DNA from: Cytophagales bacterium
Lineage (GTDB): Bacteria > Bacteroidota > Bacteroidia > Cytophagales > CCMP332
Assembly (NCBI GenBank): GCA_028279065.1
Contig: JANQSY010000140.1
Location: 1 to 32,610 of the forward strand
Length of the DNA stretch: 32,610 bases
Direction of reading: 5' to 3'
The stretch's first letter is position 1. Each line of letters starts with the position of its first letter. The position numbers and the translations under genes were made by a program. The notes below the pieces were generated by a model. It was not told the origin of the DNA and did no database searches. It saw only the letters and a list, made by a program, of their open reading frames with translations. Of this stretch, positions 1 to 9,183 are shown one piece after another.

Positions 1-99
1 GATCTCCCCTACCACCCTATGGCCGGTCTGGCCCCAGGAATGAAGCCGATGAGTACAAAGGATAAAAATGGCGGTTATTAAAAGTGCTCTTAGTAGCAC
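1..99 (-). CDS. S1/P1 family nuclease, N-terminal fragment (runs off the left edge)
   Basis: Reading the minus strand from a GTG at 99 gives a hydrophobic signal peptide followed by SWGQTGHRVVGEI, open to the window edge. The WGxxGHR start of the mature protein is the hallmark of S1/P1 nucleases, whose N-terminal Trp and a nearby His bind catalytic zinc in the family. These are secreted or periplasmic zinc-dependent single-strand nucleases/3'-nucleotidases. Only about 33 codons are present. The GTG is the only usual start codon in this frame between the in-frame stop near 155 and the signal peptide, so the start is reasonable but not proven. The gene is divergent from the RND operon. The family call rests on this one motif, which is very distinctive. 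Confidence 0.8.
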   Translation of the reverse strand, partial: MLLRALLITAIFILCTHRLHSWGQTGHRVVGEI

Positions 100-133
100 A
101 ATAAAATTGTTTAGGATAAGGATTTTGTTGAAC

Positions 134-164
134 CAAAAATTAATAGTTTCACCAATTCAAAAAA
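134..164 (-). promoter_or_regulatory. possible promoter for the S1/P1 nuclease gene
   Basis: On the minus strand TTTTTTG (158-164) is followed 15 bases later by TAATTTTTG (134-142), which resembles the Bacteroidota -33 TTTG and -7 TAnnTTTG boxes with one extra base in the -7 element. It lies in the 80-base gap between two divergent start codons. This is a weak match seen by eye. Confidence 0.2.
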
Positions 165-179
165 GAGCATTTTTTCAGC

Positions 180-1343
180 ATGGAAAAAGCCACCCATACT
201 AAATCATTTTTTCTAGCTTTTACCTTACTTTTTATTTTCTCCTGCGGGAAAGAAAAGCAACCACCTAAACTTATTCTCGACATCCCTGTGATTGAAGCCA
301 TTCAGAAGGAAGTGCCAATCTTAAATGATTTTGTTGGTCAAACCTATGGGTATTTCGATATCGCGATAAGAGCCAGGGTTGAAGGTTTTCTGGTGGGACT
401 TCATTTTAAAGAAGGATCATTCGTAAAGAAAGGGCAGCTCCTCTATTCAATTGATCCTGAACCTTTCAAAGCTAAGGTTGCTGAAAAACAAGGCCATGTA
501 GCCGCAGCAAGAACAAGCCTGGCTCTCGCCAAAAGCGATCTGGACAGAATAAGGCCTCTGGCCAAGATAAATGCGGTTGCCCAAAGTGATCTTGATGCTG
601 CCGAAGCCCAACATGAAGCAGCCCAGGCAAGGTTGGATGCTGATCTGGCCGCACTCAGGTATGCAGAGATCGAGCTCAGCTATTGCAGGGTTAAATCTCC
701 GATTGACGGTTTGATCGGAAAAACTGAAGCCAAGGTTGGTGACTTTGTCGGTAAGTCTCCAAATCCCGTAGTGCTGAATGCGGTTTCAAGGGTTGATACA
801 ATTCAGGTAAGATTCTCTATTTCTGAGACAAAGTATATAAGATTGGCACGGATGGTAGCCTCTGAATTGGAAAAGACCGAAAGCGTCAAAAATGCTGACA
901 GAACTAATGAAAGGACGAATATCCAACTAATCCTGGCAGATGGATCTGTTTATGAGTATCCAGGTAAGTTCGACTTCTCCGACCGACAGGTTGATCCAAC
1001 AACCGGAACACTTCTCCTCCAGGTTTCTTTCCCAAACCCTCAGAGGATTTTGATCCCGGGTCAATTTGCCAGGGTAAGAGCCACATTAGATAACATAAAA
1101 GATGGTTTGGTGATTCCCCAGCGCTGCGTTATTGAAATGCAGGGCCAACATCAGGTATTTACAGTGGGAGAAGGAAACAAAGTAGAGCCCAGAAGAGTAA
1201 CGATTGCCAATAAAATGGACAGCATGTGGGTGGTCACATCAGGTTTGGAGCCAAAGGACAAGGTGATTTACGGAGCCGTCCAAAAAATTAGTCCGGGCAT
1301 GGAAATAAATCCTGTCCCTGTAACACAGACGAACAAGGAATAG
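180..1343 (+). CDS. RND efflux periplasmic adaptor (membrane fusion protein), lipoprotein
   Basis: This is the adaptor subunit that links the inner-membrane RND pump to the outer-membrane channel. The 387-residue protein starts with a lipoprotein signal peptide (hydrophobic residues 10-20, lipobox FSC with Cys22). It then shows the family's split biotinyl-lipoyl domain (IRARVEGFLVGLHFKEGSFVKKG, then SPIDGLIGKTEAKVGDFVG), an Ala-rich coiled-coil hairpin at about residues 97-165, and a C-terminal beta-barrel and membrane-proximal region (DPTTGTLLLQVSFPNP, IPGQFARV). Length and order match AcrA/MexA-type adaptors. It is first in an operon with the pump, whose ATG follows after 12 bases. The exported substrate cannot be read from sequence. 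Confidence 0.95.
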   Translation: MEKATHTKSFFLAFTLLFIFSCGKEKQPPKLILDIPVIEAIQKEVPILNDFVGQTYGYFDIAIRARVEGFLVGLHFKEGSFVKKGQLLYSIDPEPFKAKVAEKQGHVAAARTSLALAKSDLDRIRPLAKINAVAQSDLDAAEAQHEAAQARLDADLAALRYAEIELSYCRVKSPIDGLIGKTEAKVGDFVGKSPNPVVLNAVSRVDTIQVRFSISETKYIRLARMVASELEKTESVKNADRTNERTNIQLILADGSVYEYPGKFDFSDRQVDPTTGTLLLQVSFPNPQRILIPGQFARVRATLDNIKDGLVIPQRCVIEMQGQHQVFTVGEGNKVEPRRVTIANKMDSMWVVTSGLEPKDKVIYGAVQKISPGMEINPVPVTQTNKE

Positions 1344-1355
1344 CCCTGACGCTGA

Positions 1356-4300
1356 ATGTCTAAATTTTTCATAAACAGGCCCATAGTCGCAATGGTCATT
1401 TCCATCGTGACGGTAATAGTAGGAGTAGTCTCCCTTCTTGGTCTGCCTGTCGCCCAATATCCCGAGATCACCCCTCCTATTGTTAAGGTGACAACCACTT
1501 ATACAGGTGCAAATGCCGTCGCGGTTGAAAAATCTGTAGCTACACCACTTGAGGAAAAGATCAATGGGGTGGAAAACTCCATCTACATGCAATCCATTAA
1601 TTCCAATGATGGAAGGCTGACGATCAATGTATCCTTTGAAGTAGGGTCAGACCCGGATATGAACACGGTTTTTACCCAAAACAAGGTTTCGGCTGCAATG
1701 TCCAAGCTTCCAGAAGAAGTGAAGAAATTCGGGGTTGAAACCAAAAAAGCTCTGGCATTTCCTCTTGTACTCGTTACCCTGACCTCGCCAAATGGGACCT
1801 ATGACAAAAAGTTTCTTTCCAACTACGCCAAGATCAGGATCAACGATGAGCTTGCAAGGATACCTGGGGTCGGTGAGGTAACAATTTTTGGGGCCTCTGA
1901 CTACGCCATGAGGATATGGGTAAAGCCAGACCGACTTGCTTCTGTCGGGGTTACAGTCCCTGAGATCATTAGTGCTATTAGGGATCAGAACGTAATCGTT
2001 CCCGGAGGCCAGTTTGGAGCTGAACCTGCTCCACCGGGCACGGAATACACCTATAATGTTCTCCTTAAGGGAAGGCTGCAAACAGAGGAAGAGTTCGGTG
2101 AAATTGTGATCAGGACAAATCCGAATGGCTCCCAGATAAGGGTGAAGGATGTAGCCCGGATCGAATTGGGTGCGGAATTGTATAATGCCTTTACCAGGCT
2201 GAATGAAAAGGATGCTGCGGTTGTAACGGTCTACCAGACCCCTGGATCAAACGCTCTTGAAATTGCCGAAAAGGTAAAAGGGATCATGGCCGGTCTTGAA
2301 AAAGATTTTCCGGATGACCTTGATTATGTAATGAGTCTTGACACCACACTTGCTATCGAAGCAGGAATTGAAGAGATCATCATTACTCTCATTGAAGCTT
2401 TGATCCTGGTGATCCTGGTTGTTTTCATTTTTCTCCAGGATTGGAGGTCCACCGTTATCCCTTCTGTGGCTATTCCGGTATCCCTGATCGGTGCATTCAT
2501 TCTATTCCCGTTGTTGGGTTTTACCGTTAATGTCCTGTCACTCTTGGGGCTGGTTTTGGCCATTGGAATAGTGGTAGATGATGCCATCGTCGTTGTCGAG
2601 GCTGTTACTGTGAATATTGAAAAGGGTATGACTCCTAAGGAGGCAACCAAGGCTGCAATGGATGAAGTAAGTGCCCCGGTTGTGGCTACTACCTTGGTTG
2701 TGATAGCGGTATTTGTTCCTGTTGCATTCGTGCCGGGGATCACCGGATCCCTATATCAGCAATTCGCCATTACGATCGCTGTTTCTGTTGGGTTCTCTTC
2801 CATTAATGCCCTCACCCTATCCCCCGCCCTTTGTTCACTTTTACTAAGGCCAAAAAAGGAGTCCAAGGGCTTATTGGGAAAATTCTTTAGTGGGTTTAAC
2901 AATTGGTTCGAAAAAGCGACAAATTCATATATAAAGCTCGCAGGCGGCTTCCTCCACCAGCTCAAAAGAGTTGCCTTGTTCATAGCCATTATCGTTGGTC
3001 TTTTCATTTTCCTGGCCGGAAGAGTGCCTGGAGGATTCATACCAGAAGAGGATATGGGCTATTTCCTCATCAATGTCCAGTTGCCACCGGCTGCCTCGCT
3101 TCAAAGGTCCGATGAGGTGGCCAAGAAGGTAGAGAAGATCCTCGCAAATACCGAAGGCATTGAGTACTATACAACCGTTACTGGATTCTCACTTCTCACC
3201 AGTACATACGCTACCAGTTCTGCATTTATTTTCGTTTCCTGCAGCCCATGGGAAGACAGGCCTGGGCTGACCGCCAAACAGATAGCTGAAGGATTGAACA
3301 AGAAATTCTATGTTGGAATTCCGGATGCCATAGCTGTCGCTTTTGGTCCACCAGCTATTCCCGGTCTTGGAAATGGTTCTGGTTTTTCCATCTTCCTTCA
3401 GGATAAAGGTGGGAACGAGCCTCAATATCTTGAAGAGCACATAAAGGAATTTTTGGCTGCAGTTAATAGCAGACCTGAGATCTCCAGAGCATTCACCGTT
3501 TATAATTCAAATGTTCCTCAGAGGTTTATGGACATTGACCGGGACAAAGCTCTTAAGCTTGGCATTCCACTGGGTGATGTCTACAATACAGTAGGAGCCT
3601 TTTTGGGAGGATCCTACGTGAATGATTTCAACCGTTTCGGCCGGTTGTTCAAAACTTATGTTCAAGCAGAGCCAGAATACAGGGTGGGGCCAGAATTCCT
3701 TCCGATGTTCTTCTTACGGGGCTCTGAAAACGATAGGGTTCCCCTCTCTTCCATTGCCACTGTTTCCCCTACCTACGGCCCTGAATATACCAATAGGTTT
3801 AACCTTTACAGGGCAGCCGAAGTGACGGGTGCACCTGCTCCCGGATTTACCTCTGCCCAGGCCTTGAACGCTCTGGAAGAAGAGGCAAAGAGAGTTCTTC
3901 CTGACGACATGGGATATGCATGGAATGCTATGTCCTATCAGGAAAAGGCCGCAGAGGGAACCGCAGCAGTCATTTTTCTTTTCTCATTGGTATTTGTGTT
4001 CCTCATTTTATCAGCTCAGTATGAAAGTTGGTCCTTGCCTTTGTCAATTTTGATGGGGACCCCATTTGCTCTTTTTGGGGCATTCTTCGGACTATGGGTG
4101 GCAAGGTTTTTCAGCGAGAGTTATGAGAGCAATATCTTTTCGCAGATCGGACTTGTGCTTTTGATCGCCCTGGCTGCCAAAAATGCAATTCTAATTGTAG
4201 AGTTTGCCAAACAAAAATTTGAGGGTGGAATGAGTCTGATAGAAGCTGCAAGGGAATCTGCCTTGTTGAGATTCAGGCCGATCCTGATGACGGCTTTCTC

Positions 4301-4502
4301 CTTCCTCTTAGGAGTTATTCCTCTGTTAACTGCTTCAGGATCAGGGTCTGAAGCCAGAAAAGTAATGGGAATGGATGTGTTTTCAGGCCTTCTCTTTGCT
4401 ACCTTGTTTGGGGTGTTCTGTACACCCGCATTGTATGTTATCATCGGGAAACTGTTCGGGTATGAAAAGGCCAGGGATAAGCAAAAGGAGGTGGAAGGAT
4501 GA
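1356..4502 (+). CDS. RND multidrug efflux pump, HAE1 family permease (AcrB-like)
   Basis: This is the proton-driven inner-membrane transporter of a tripartite efflux complex. The 1048-residue length is typical of AcrB/MexB. It begins with the usual FFINRPIVAMVISIV first helix, and the TM4 motif GIVVDDAIVVVEAV places the proton-relay pair at Asp408/Asp409. The TM10 lysine is in LAAKNAILIVEFAK (Lys942). Two large periplasmic loops and a duplicated TM layout are evident. The stop overlaps the next gene's start as ATGA, so the three genes are translationally coupled. Likely substrates are hydrophobic drugs, detergents or dyes by family analogy, but a physiological substrate is also possible. Confidence 0.97.
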   Translation: MSKFFINRPIVAMVISIVTVIVGVVSLLGLPVAQYPEITPPIVKVTTTYTGANAVAVEKSVATPLEEKINGVENSIYMQSINSNDGRLTINVSFEVGSDPDMNTVFTQNKVSAAMSKLPEEVKKFGVETKKALAFPLVLVTLTSPNGTYDKKFLSNYAKIRINDELARIPGVGEVTIFGASDYAMRIWVKPDRLASVGVTVPEIISAIRDQNVIVPGGQFGAEPAPPGTEYTYNVLLKGRLQTEEEFGEIVIRTNPNGSQIRVKDVARIELGAELYNAFTRLNEKDAAVVTVYQTPGSNALEIAEKVKGIMAGLEKDFPDDLDYVMSLDTTLAIEAGIEEIIITLIEALILVILVVFIFLQDWRSTVIPSVAIPVSLIGAFILFPLLGFTVNVLSLLGLVLAIGIVVDDAIVVVEAVTVNIEKGMTPKEATKAAMDEVSAPVVATTLVVIAVFVPVAFVPGITGSLYQQFAITIAVSVGFSSINALTLSPALCSLLLRPKKESKGLLGKFFSGFNNWFEKATNSYIKLAGGFLHQLKRVALFIAIIVGLFIFLAGRVPGGFIPEEDMGYFLINVQLPPAASLQRSDEVAKKVEKILANTEGIEYYTTVTGFSLLTSTYATSSAFIFVSCSPWEDRPGLTAKQIAEGLNKKFYVGIPDAIAVAFGPPAIPGLGNGSGFSIFLQDKGGNEPQYLEEHIKEFLAAVNSRPEISRAFTVYNSNVPQRFMDIDRDKALKLGIPLGDVYNTVGAFLGGSYVNDFNRFGRLFKTYVQAEPEYRVGPEFLPMFFLRGSENDRVPLSSIATVSPTYGPEYTNRFNLYRAAEVTGAPAPGFTSAQALNALEEEAKRVLPDDMGYAWNAMSYQEKAAEGTAAVIFLFSLVFVFLILSAQYESWSLPLSILMGTPFALFGAFFGLWVARFFSESYESNIFSQIGLVLLIALAAKNAILIVEFAKQKFEGGMSLIEAARESALLRFRPILMTAFSFLLGVIPLLTASGSGSEARKVMGMDVFSGLLFATLFGVFCTPALYVIIGKLFGYEKARDKQKEVEG

Positions 4503-5977
4503 GAAGACTGATCAAATATCTTTTTATCGGAGCTCTTCCACTCTTGCTTTTCAGATGTAAGGTTGGACCCAACTACGAAGGTCAGGACATCAAACTGGAA
4601 ACCCAGTATAGGTTTGACTCACTCCAAACAGACTCACTGATCAATATTCCATGGTGGGACATCTATAAGGACTCCACCCTGGTCGGCCTTATTGATATTG
4701 CCCTTGAGGAGAATAAGGACATCAAAGTAGCGGCAGCAAGAATAGAGGAGTCCAGAGCAGCATTGGGTTATACCAAAGCGGATCTGGGACCTGCGATCAC
4801 TTATCAGGCCAATGTCGGAACCTCCAACCTGATCTTCGCATCCATGGAGCAGACCAGTAACAGGGATATCTATTTTCTTGCTCCCACCCTTTCCTGGGAG
4901 ATCGATTTCTGGGGGAAGATCAGACGGTCCAACGAAGCGGCCAGGAATGAACTCTTCGCCTCCGAATATGCTCATCGTATTGTGGCTATGAACCTGGTTT
5001 CTGATGTGGCATCAAAATACTTTTTGCTGCTGGATCTTAAGAACAGACTGGAGATCTCAAAAAAAAGAGCTGCATCGAGGACCCAATCCCGAGAGCTCGT
5101 CCAGGCAAGATTTGACGAGGGAACTGTTTCAGAGATGGACCTTGCACAGGCCCAAACCCAGGAGGCGATCACCCTTGCTCTGATCCCTAAGTTTGAACGG
5201 GAAGTCGCCAAATGCGAGAATTCATTGAGCATTCTTCTGGGAAGGAACCCCGGATCATTTGAGACCCCTAAATCGCTCTATGCGCAAAGTATTGACGTAT
5301 CCCTCCCGCCGGGGATACCTGCAAATCTTCTGACCAGGAGACCGGACCTGATGCAGGCGGAAGCAACCCTGGCAGCCCAAACCGCTAGAATCGGAGTCGC
5401 ACAAGCAATGAGGTTTCCTTCATTCAATATTCTTGGGGTCCTTGGAGTAGCCTCCAATACCCCTGCCGACCTGTTTACCCCGGAAGCGGTTGTGGGAACC
5501 ATTATGGGACAGATTATCGGACCTTTATTCCAATGGGGAAAGAACCAACGTCGTGTTGAGGTTGAAAGAAAACGAACTGAGGCGGCGGTATATAACTATG
5601 AAAACACAGTTCTGAATGCTTTTAGAGAGGTTGAGGATGCATTGATCTCCTTAACGACCTACAAGAAAGAACATGAAGCAAGGCTGTACCAAAGGAATTC
5701 CTCCGCAAGAGCAGTAGAGCTGGCGAATGAAAGATATCTGAAGGGAGTGACCAGTTTTCTAGAAGTCCTGGAGTCTGAGAAATTGGCTCTGATGGCGGAG
5801 CTAAGCGAATCCGAAACCAGACAGCTTGAATTGAATTCCATGGTTTTACTTTACAAAGCACTTGGAGGAGGCTGGGATGCTGTGAGTTCCCCAGTTCCTG
5901 AGACCGACAGGGAGTCAATAGACTACGAGGGAGATAAAGAACCAAGAGCTTCCCTCCTAAAGGAGAACGAAAAGTAA
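4499..5977 (+). CDS. RND efflux outer-membrane channel (NodT/OprM type), lipoprotein
   Basis: This is the TolC-like exit duct of the efflux system. It has 492 residues and a signal peptide ending at Cys20, followed by KVGPNY, the typical start of mature NodT-type channels (usually xVGPNY). Two outer-membrane efflux repeats are visible, each a long alpha-helical stretch with Ala/Glu-rich coiled coils and a short beta segment (for example LAPTLSWEIDFWGKIRRS and IIGPLFQWGKNQRR). The start ATG overlaps the pump stop. An AGGAGGT at 4486-4492, seven bases before it, is an unusually strong Shine-Dalgarno for this phylum and supports the start. The C-terminus has an extra charged tail of about 35 residues rich in Glu/Asp/Lys. 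Confidence 0.95.
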   Translation: MRRLIKYLFIGALPLLLFRCKVGPNYEGQDIKLETQYRFDSLQTDSLINIPWWDIYKDSTLVGLIDIALEENKDIKVAAARIEESRAALGYTKADLGPAITYQANVGTSNLIFASMEQTSNRDIYFLAPTLSWEIDFWGKIRRSNEAARNELFASEYAHRIVAMNLVSDVASKYFLLLDLKNRLEISKKRAASRTQSRELVQARFDEGTVSEMDLAQAQTQEAITLALIPKFEREVAKCENSLSILLGRNPGSFETPKSLYAQSIDVSLPPGIPANLLTRRPDLMQAEATLAAQTARIGVAQAMRFPSFNILGVLGVASNTPADLFTPEAVVGTIMGQIIGPLFQWGKNQRRVEVERKRTEAAVYNYENTVLNAFREVEDALISLTTYKKEHEARLYQRNSSARAVELANERYLKGVTSFLEVLESEKLALMAELSESETRQLELNSMVLLYKALGGGWDAVSSPVPETDRESIDYEGDKEPRASLLKENEK

Positions 5978-5986
5978 TAGAGGTCC

Positions 5987-6016
5987 GATCAATCAACTGA
6001 TCCAATAGGATTTTTT
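5987..6016 (+). terminator. possible terminator after the efflux operon
   Basis: A short stem GATCA/TGATC with a six-base loop (5987-6002) is followed eight bases later by six T (6011-6016). It sits between the last efflux gene and the GH109 gene. The stem is short and the T-run is not adjacent, so this is only a candidate. Confidence 0.25.
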
Positions 6017-6059
6017 CTGCCTTTCTCTCATTTTTATTCAGCATATAAAACCCATTGCC

Positions 6060-7412
6060 ATGAAGAGAAGGAATTTCATAAGGAATTCTGCCATCGGTGG
6101 AACAGGATTGGGAGTGATAGGCATGAGCCTCCCCTTATATTCATCCCCTAACTCAAAAATTAAGATCGGATTGATCGGAGTAGGACTCAGAGGCAGGAAT
6201 CATTTGAACCTGCTTTTGAGAAGGGATGATGTTGAGGTCAGCTGTGTCTGCGACATTGATCCAAGAGCCATTGAAGCCTCAAATTCTATGTTCGTGGAGC
6301 AAGCAAAGAAAAAACCCAAGTTATATGATAAGGATGAATACTCTTGGAAGGAATTGCTGTCTAAGGAAAAGTTAGATGGGGTAATAATTTCCACACCCTG
6401 GAAGTGGCATGCGGAAATGGCGATCGCTTCAATGAAAGCAGGCTTTTATGTGGGCCTTGAGGTTCCTGCAGCACTAACTGTAGATGATTGCTGGGCTTTG
6501 GTCAAAACATCTGAAGAATCAGGCATGCCATGCATGATGCTTGAGAATGTCTGTTATCGAAGGGATGTAATGGGAGTTCTGAATATGGTTCGGAACAATG
6601 TTTTTGGGGAACTCACCCATATGGAATGTGGCTACCAGCATGATCTAAGGTTCGTGAAATTCAATGATGGAAAAACACCTTATGGAAAAGGAGTTGAATT
6701 TGGAGAAAATGGATACTCAGAGTCTAAATGGAGGACGGATCATTCGGTAAAACGAAATGGAGACCTGTACCCTACCCATGGAATTGGTCCGGTCGCTAAA
6801 ATGCTGGGCATAGAAAGGGGAAACCGGTTCGATTACTTAACAAGCATGGCTACCAAATCCAGAGGCCTTCATAAATACATTATCGATAATGGTGGCCCCG
6901 ACCATCCCAATGCCAAGGTTGATTTTAAACTCGGGGACGTTGTCACAACCTTGATCCAAACTAGCAACGGAGAAACCGTTACCCTTCAACATGATACCAA
7001 CTTACCGAGGCCTTACTCGCTTGGTTTCAGAGTTCAGGGAACCCAGGGGATATGGATGGACCTGAATAAATCGATCTATATCGAAGGAAGCTCAGAAAAG
7101 GCGCATCAGTGGGAGGAGGCACAATCCTGGCTTGAAAAATTTGATCATCCTCTATGGAAAAAGTTTGGGGAAGATGCGGAAGGCGCCGGCCATGGAGGGA
7201 TGGATTTCTTCGTAGTTCATGCCTTTGTTGAATCTATAAAGAACGGATCACAAACCCCCTTGGATGTTTATGATGCTGCTACCTGGAGTGTCATCTCTCC
7301 CCTTTCTGAAATGAGTATTGCCCAGGGCAGTAAACCCGTAGAATTTCCTGACTTCACAAAAGGCAAATGGAAGGAAAGAATAGAGGTTTTTGCCCTTGAT
7401 GATTCGTACTAA
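6060..7412 (+). CDS. GH109-type glycosidase (Gfo/Idh/MocA fold), probable alpha-N-acetylgalactosaminidase, Tat-exported
   Basis: GH109 enzymes use a tightly bound NAD+ to cleave terminal alpha-linked GalNAc through an oxidation-elimination route. The 450-residue protein begins KRRNFIRNS, a twin-arginine signal, so it is probably exported folded with its cofactor. The Rossmann fingerprint is GLIGVGLRGRNHLN (about residues 37-50). EVPAA (134-138) replaces the EKP motif of ordinary Gfo/Idh/MocA dehydrogenases, and GYQHDLRF plus DLYPTHGIGPVA (His240) match characterised GH109 proteins, whose length is about 445-460. It ends tail to tail with the symporter gene, their stop codons overlapping by four bases. 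The family call is good; exact substrate specificity is inferred. The alternative is an uncharacterised exported oxidoreductase. Confidence 0.85.
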   Translation: MKRRNFIRNSAIGGTGLGVIGMSLPLYSSPNSKIKIGLIGVGLRGRNHLNLLLRRDDVEVSCVCDIDPRAIEASNSMFVEQAKKKPKLYDKDEYSWKELLSKEKLDGVIISTPWKWHAEMAIASMKAGFYVGLEVPAALTVDDCWALVKTSEESGMPCMMLENVCYRRDVMGVLNMVRNNVFGELTHMECGYQHDLRFVKFNDGKTPYGKGVEFGENGYSESKWRTDHSVKRNGDLYPTHGIGPVAKMLGIERGNRFDYLTSMATKSRGLHKYIIDNGGPDHPNAKVDFKLGDVVTTLIQTSNGETVTLQHDTNLPRPYSLGFRVQGTQGIWMDLNKSIYIEGSSEKAHQWEEAQSWLEKFDHPLWKKFGEDAEGAGHGGMDFFVVHAFVESIKNGSQTPLDVYDAATWSVISPLSEMSIAQGSKPVEFPDFTKGKWKERIEVFALDDSY

Positions 7413-9157
7413 TCCTTTTGGATCTTTATCCAAACGTTTGCCAGGAGGATCGCTCCAAAAACCAATAAACCTATCCCGTAAGGTACTTTGGAGAAGAGCA
7501 TTAAACCAAAACCAAATAGGGTGGCATAGATAGCCAAAGTACCCTGGATCATACTTAATATCCCTTTGGGGACCTGCCATGCTACTTCGGTCTCGGTAAA
7601 TCTCTTCCAGCCAGGTCCACCCGGTTTGATCCTGTTGACAAATCCGTTTAAAACGTCCTCTTCCGTAGGTTGCGTTAAGAAAGTCACCAAGACCCAGCAA
7701 AGAGTGGTTATTCCTACGCCGATAATAAGCTTAGTAGCCCCTGACAATTCAGGAAATCCAAAGCTCTCATGAGCAAATTGAAAATAAATGGCAACCAGGA
7801 AAGAGACCACCATGGCAGAGATCTCAGACCATGCATTTATCCTCCACCAAAACCATCTCAGTATGAAGATCAGGCCTGTACCAGCTCCTATCTGCAGCAA
7901 AATGTTGAACGCCTCAAGGGCATGGGAAAGCAACAGTGCAAACAAGGTTGCGATGATCATTAAAACCGCCGTAGTTATCCTTCCGATAAGAACCATTTGC
8001 TTTTCGGAAGCATCCTGATCCACAAAACGATGATATACATCATTGACCATGTAAGAAGAACCCCAATTCAGATGTGTGCTGATAGTTGACATCAGGGCAG
8101 CTATCAAGGATGCCATGACCAATCCTGCCCATCCTGACGGAAGGAAACTCAGCATGGCTGGATACGCCAGGTCATCATTCACCATCGCTTCCGGGACATC
8201 CGGAAATGCATTTTGAATGGAACTCATATCCGGATAGATAATAAGGGAGCAAAGGGCAACTATGATCCATGGCCAGGGACGCAGGCCATAATGGGCCAGA
8301 TTAAAGAATAATGAGGCCTTTATCGCACCTCTTTCGGTTTTAGAGGCAAGGATTCTTTGAGCGATATATCCCCCACCCCCAGGTTCGCTTCCCGGATACC
8401 ATACACTCCACCACTGAACAGCCAAGGGGATGATAAACAGCATCATGGCATTCTCCCAATTAGAAAAATCAGGTATAAAATCAGTGGAGGACTTAACAAG
8501 GTCATGAGCAAGAACATCGGAAAGGCCGCTCATTCCAGTAGATTCAATGGCGATATTCGCTGCATAGATCGCTCCCAGCATCGCAAGGAAGAATTGGAAG
8601 AAGTCGGTCAGGATAACCCCCCTGAAACCACCAAGGACACTATAGACAAGGGTAACCAGGGAAAGAAGAAAGATGCTTTGAAATGGGTCGAAACCAAGAA
8701 AAACCGCTCCTAGCTTTATCCCTGCAAGCAGGACAGTCGCCATGATCATACAATTGAAAAACACGCCCAAATAAATGGCCCGGAACAGTCGAAGAAATCT
8801 CGCCCCTTTGCCTGAATAACGCAATTCATAGAACTCAAGGTCGGTTGAGATCCCTGACCTCCTCCACAGATTCGCATAAACGAAAGTGGTAAGCATTCCG
8901 GTCAGAAGAAAAGCCCACCAGACCCAATTTCCTGCTATTCCATTTTTTCGAACAATGTCCGTGACCAGGTTCGGTGTATCTGCCGAAAAAGTAGTTGCAA
9001 CCATCGAAACTCCCAACACCCACCATGGCATATTCCTGCCTGAAAGGAAGAATTCCTTAAACCCTTTTTTTGCTGTTCTGGATGCATAGAGGCCAATCCC
9101 AAGCGACACCGCAAAAAAGGAAAAAATGATTGCCCAATCGATAAAATATAACTTCAT
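7409..9157 (-). CDS. sodium/solute symporter (SSS family)
   Basis: This is an inner-membrane Na+-coupled transporter of the SSF fold. With the ATG at 9157 it is 582 residues, starting directly in the first helix (IDWAIIFSFFAVSLGIGLYASR) and continuing with the conserved GRNMPWWVLGVSMVATTFSADTP loop of the family. About 13-14 hydrophobic segments follow. An upstream in-frame codon at 9238 would add 27 hydrophilic residues and overlap the divergent gene, so 9157 is preferred. It lies between a GH109 glycosidase and an anomeric kinase/nucleotidyltransferase pair, so a hexosamine such as GalNAc or GlcNAc is a reasonable substrate guess. That is context only; SSS members also carry sialic acid, sugars, amino acids and inositol. 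Confidence 0.9.
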   Translation of the reverse strand: MKLYFIDWAIIFSFFAVSLGIGLYASRTAKKGFKEFFLSGRNMPWWVLGVSMVATTFSADTPNLVTDIVRKNGIAGNWVWWAFLLTGMLTTFVYANLWRRSGISTDLEFYELRYSGKGARFLRLFRAIYLGVFFNCMIMATVLLAGIKLGAVFLGFDPFQSIFLLSLVTLVYSVLGGFRGVILTDFFQFFLAMLGAIYAANIAIESTGMSGLSDVLAHDLVKSSTDFIPDFSNWENAMMLFIIPLAVQWWSVWYPGSEPGGGGYIAQRILASKTERGAIKASLFFNLAHYGLRPWPWIIVALCSLIIYPDMSSIQNAFPDVPEAMVNDDLAYPAMLSFLPSGWAGLVMASLIAALMSTISTHLNWGSSYMVNDVYHRFVDQDASEKQMVLIGRITTAVLMIIATLFALLLSHALEAFNILLQIGAGTGLIFILRWFWWRINAWSEISAMVVSFLVAIYFQFAHESFGFPELSGATKLIIGVGITTLCWVLVTFLTQPTEEDVLNGFVNRIKPGGPGWKRFTETEVAWQVPKGILSMIQGTLAIYATLFGFGLMLFSKVPYGIGLLVFGAILLANVWIKIQKD

Positions 9158-9183
9158 TTCGGATTCGAATGGATGCAAATTAA

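Noticed and set aside
1647-2743. Minus-strand open frames of about 140 codons inside the RND pump gene
   Set aside because: They lie wholly antisense to a conserved 1048-residue pump, have no family features, and follow from its codon pattern.
7409-7412. Overlapping convergent stop codons of the GH109 and symporter genes as a frameshift or fusion
   Set aside because: The genes are on opposite strands and both end at family-typical lengths; a four-base tail overlap is ordinary.
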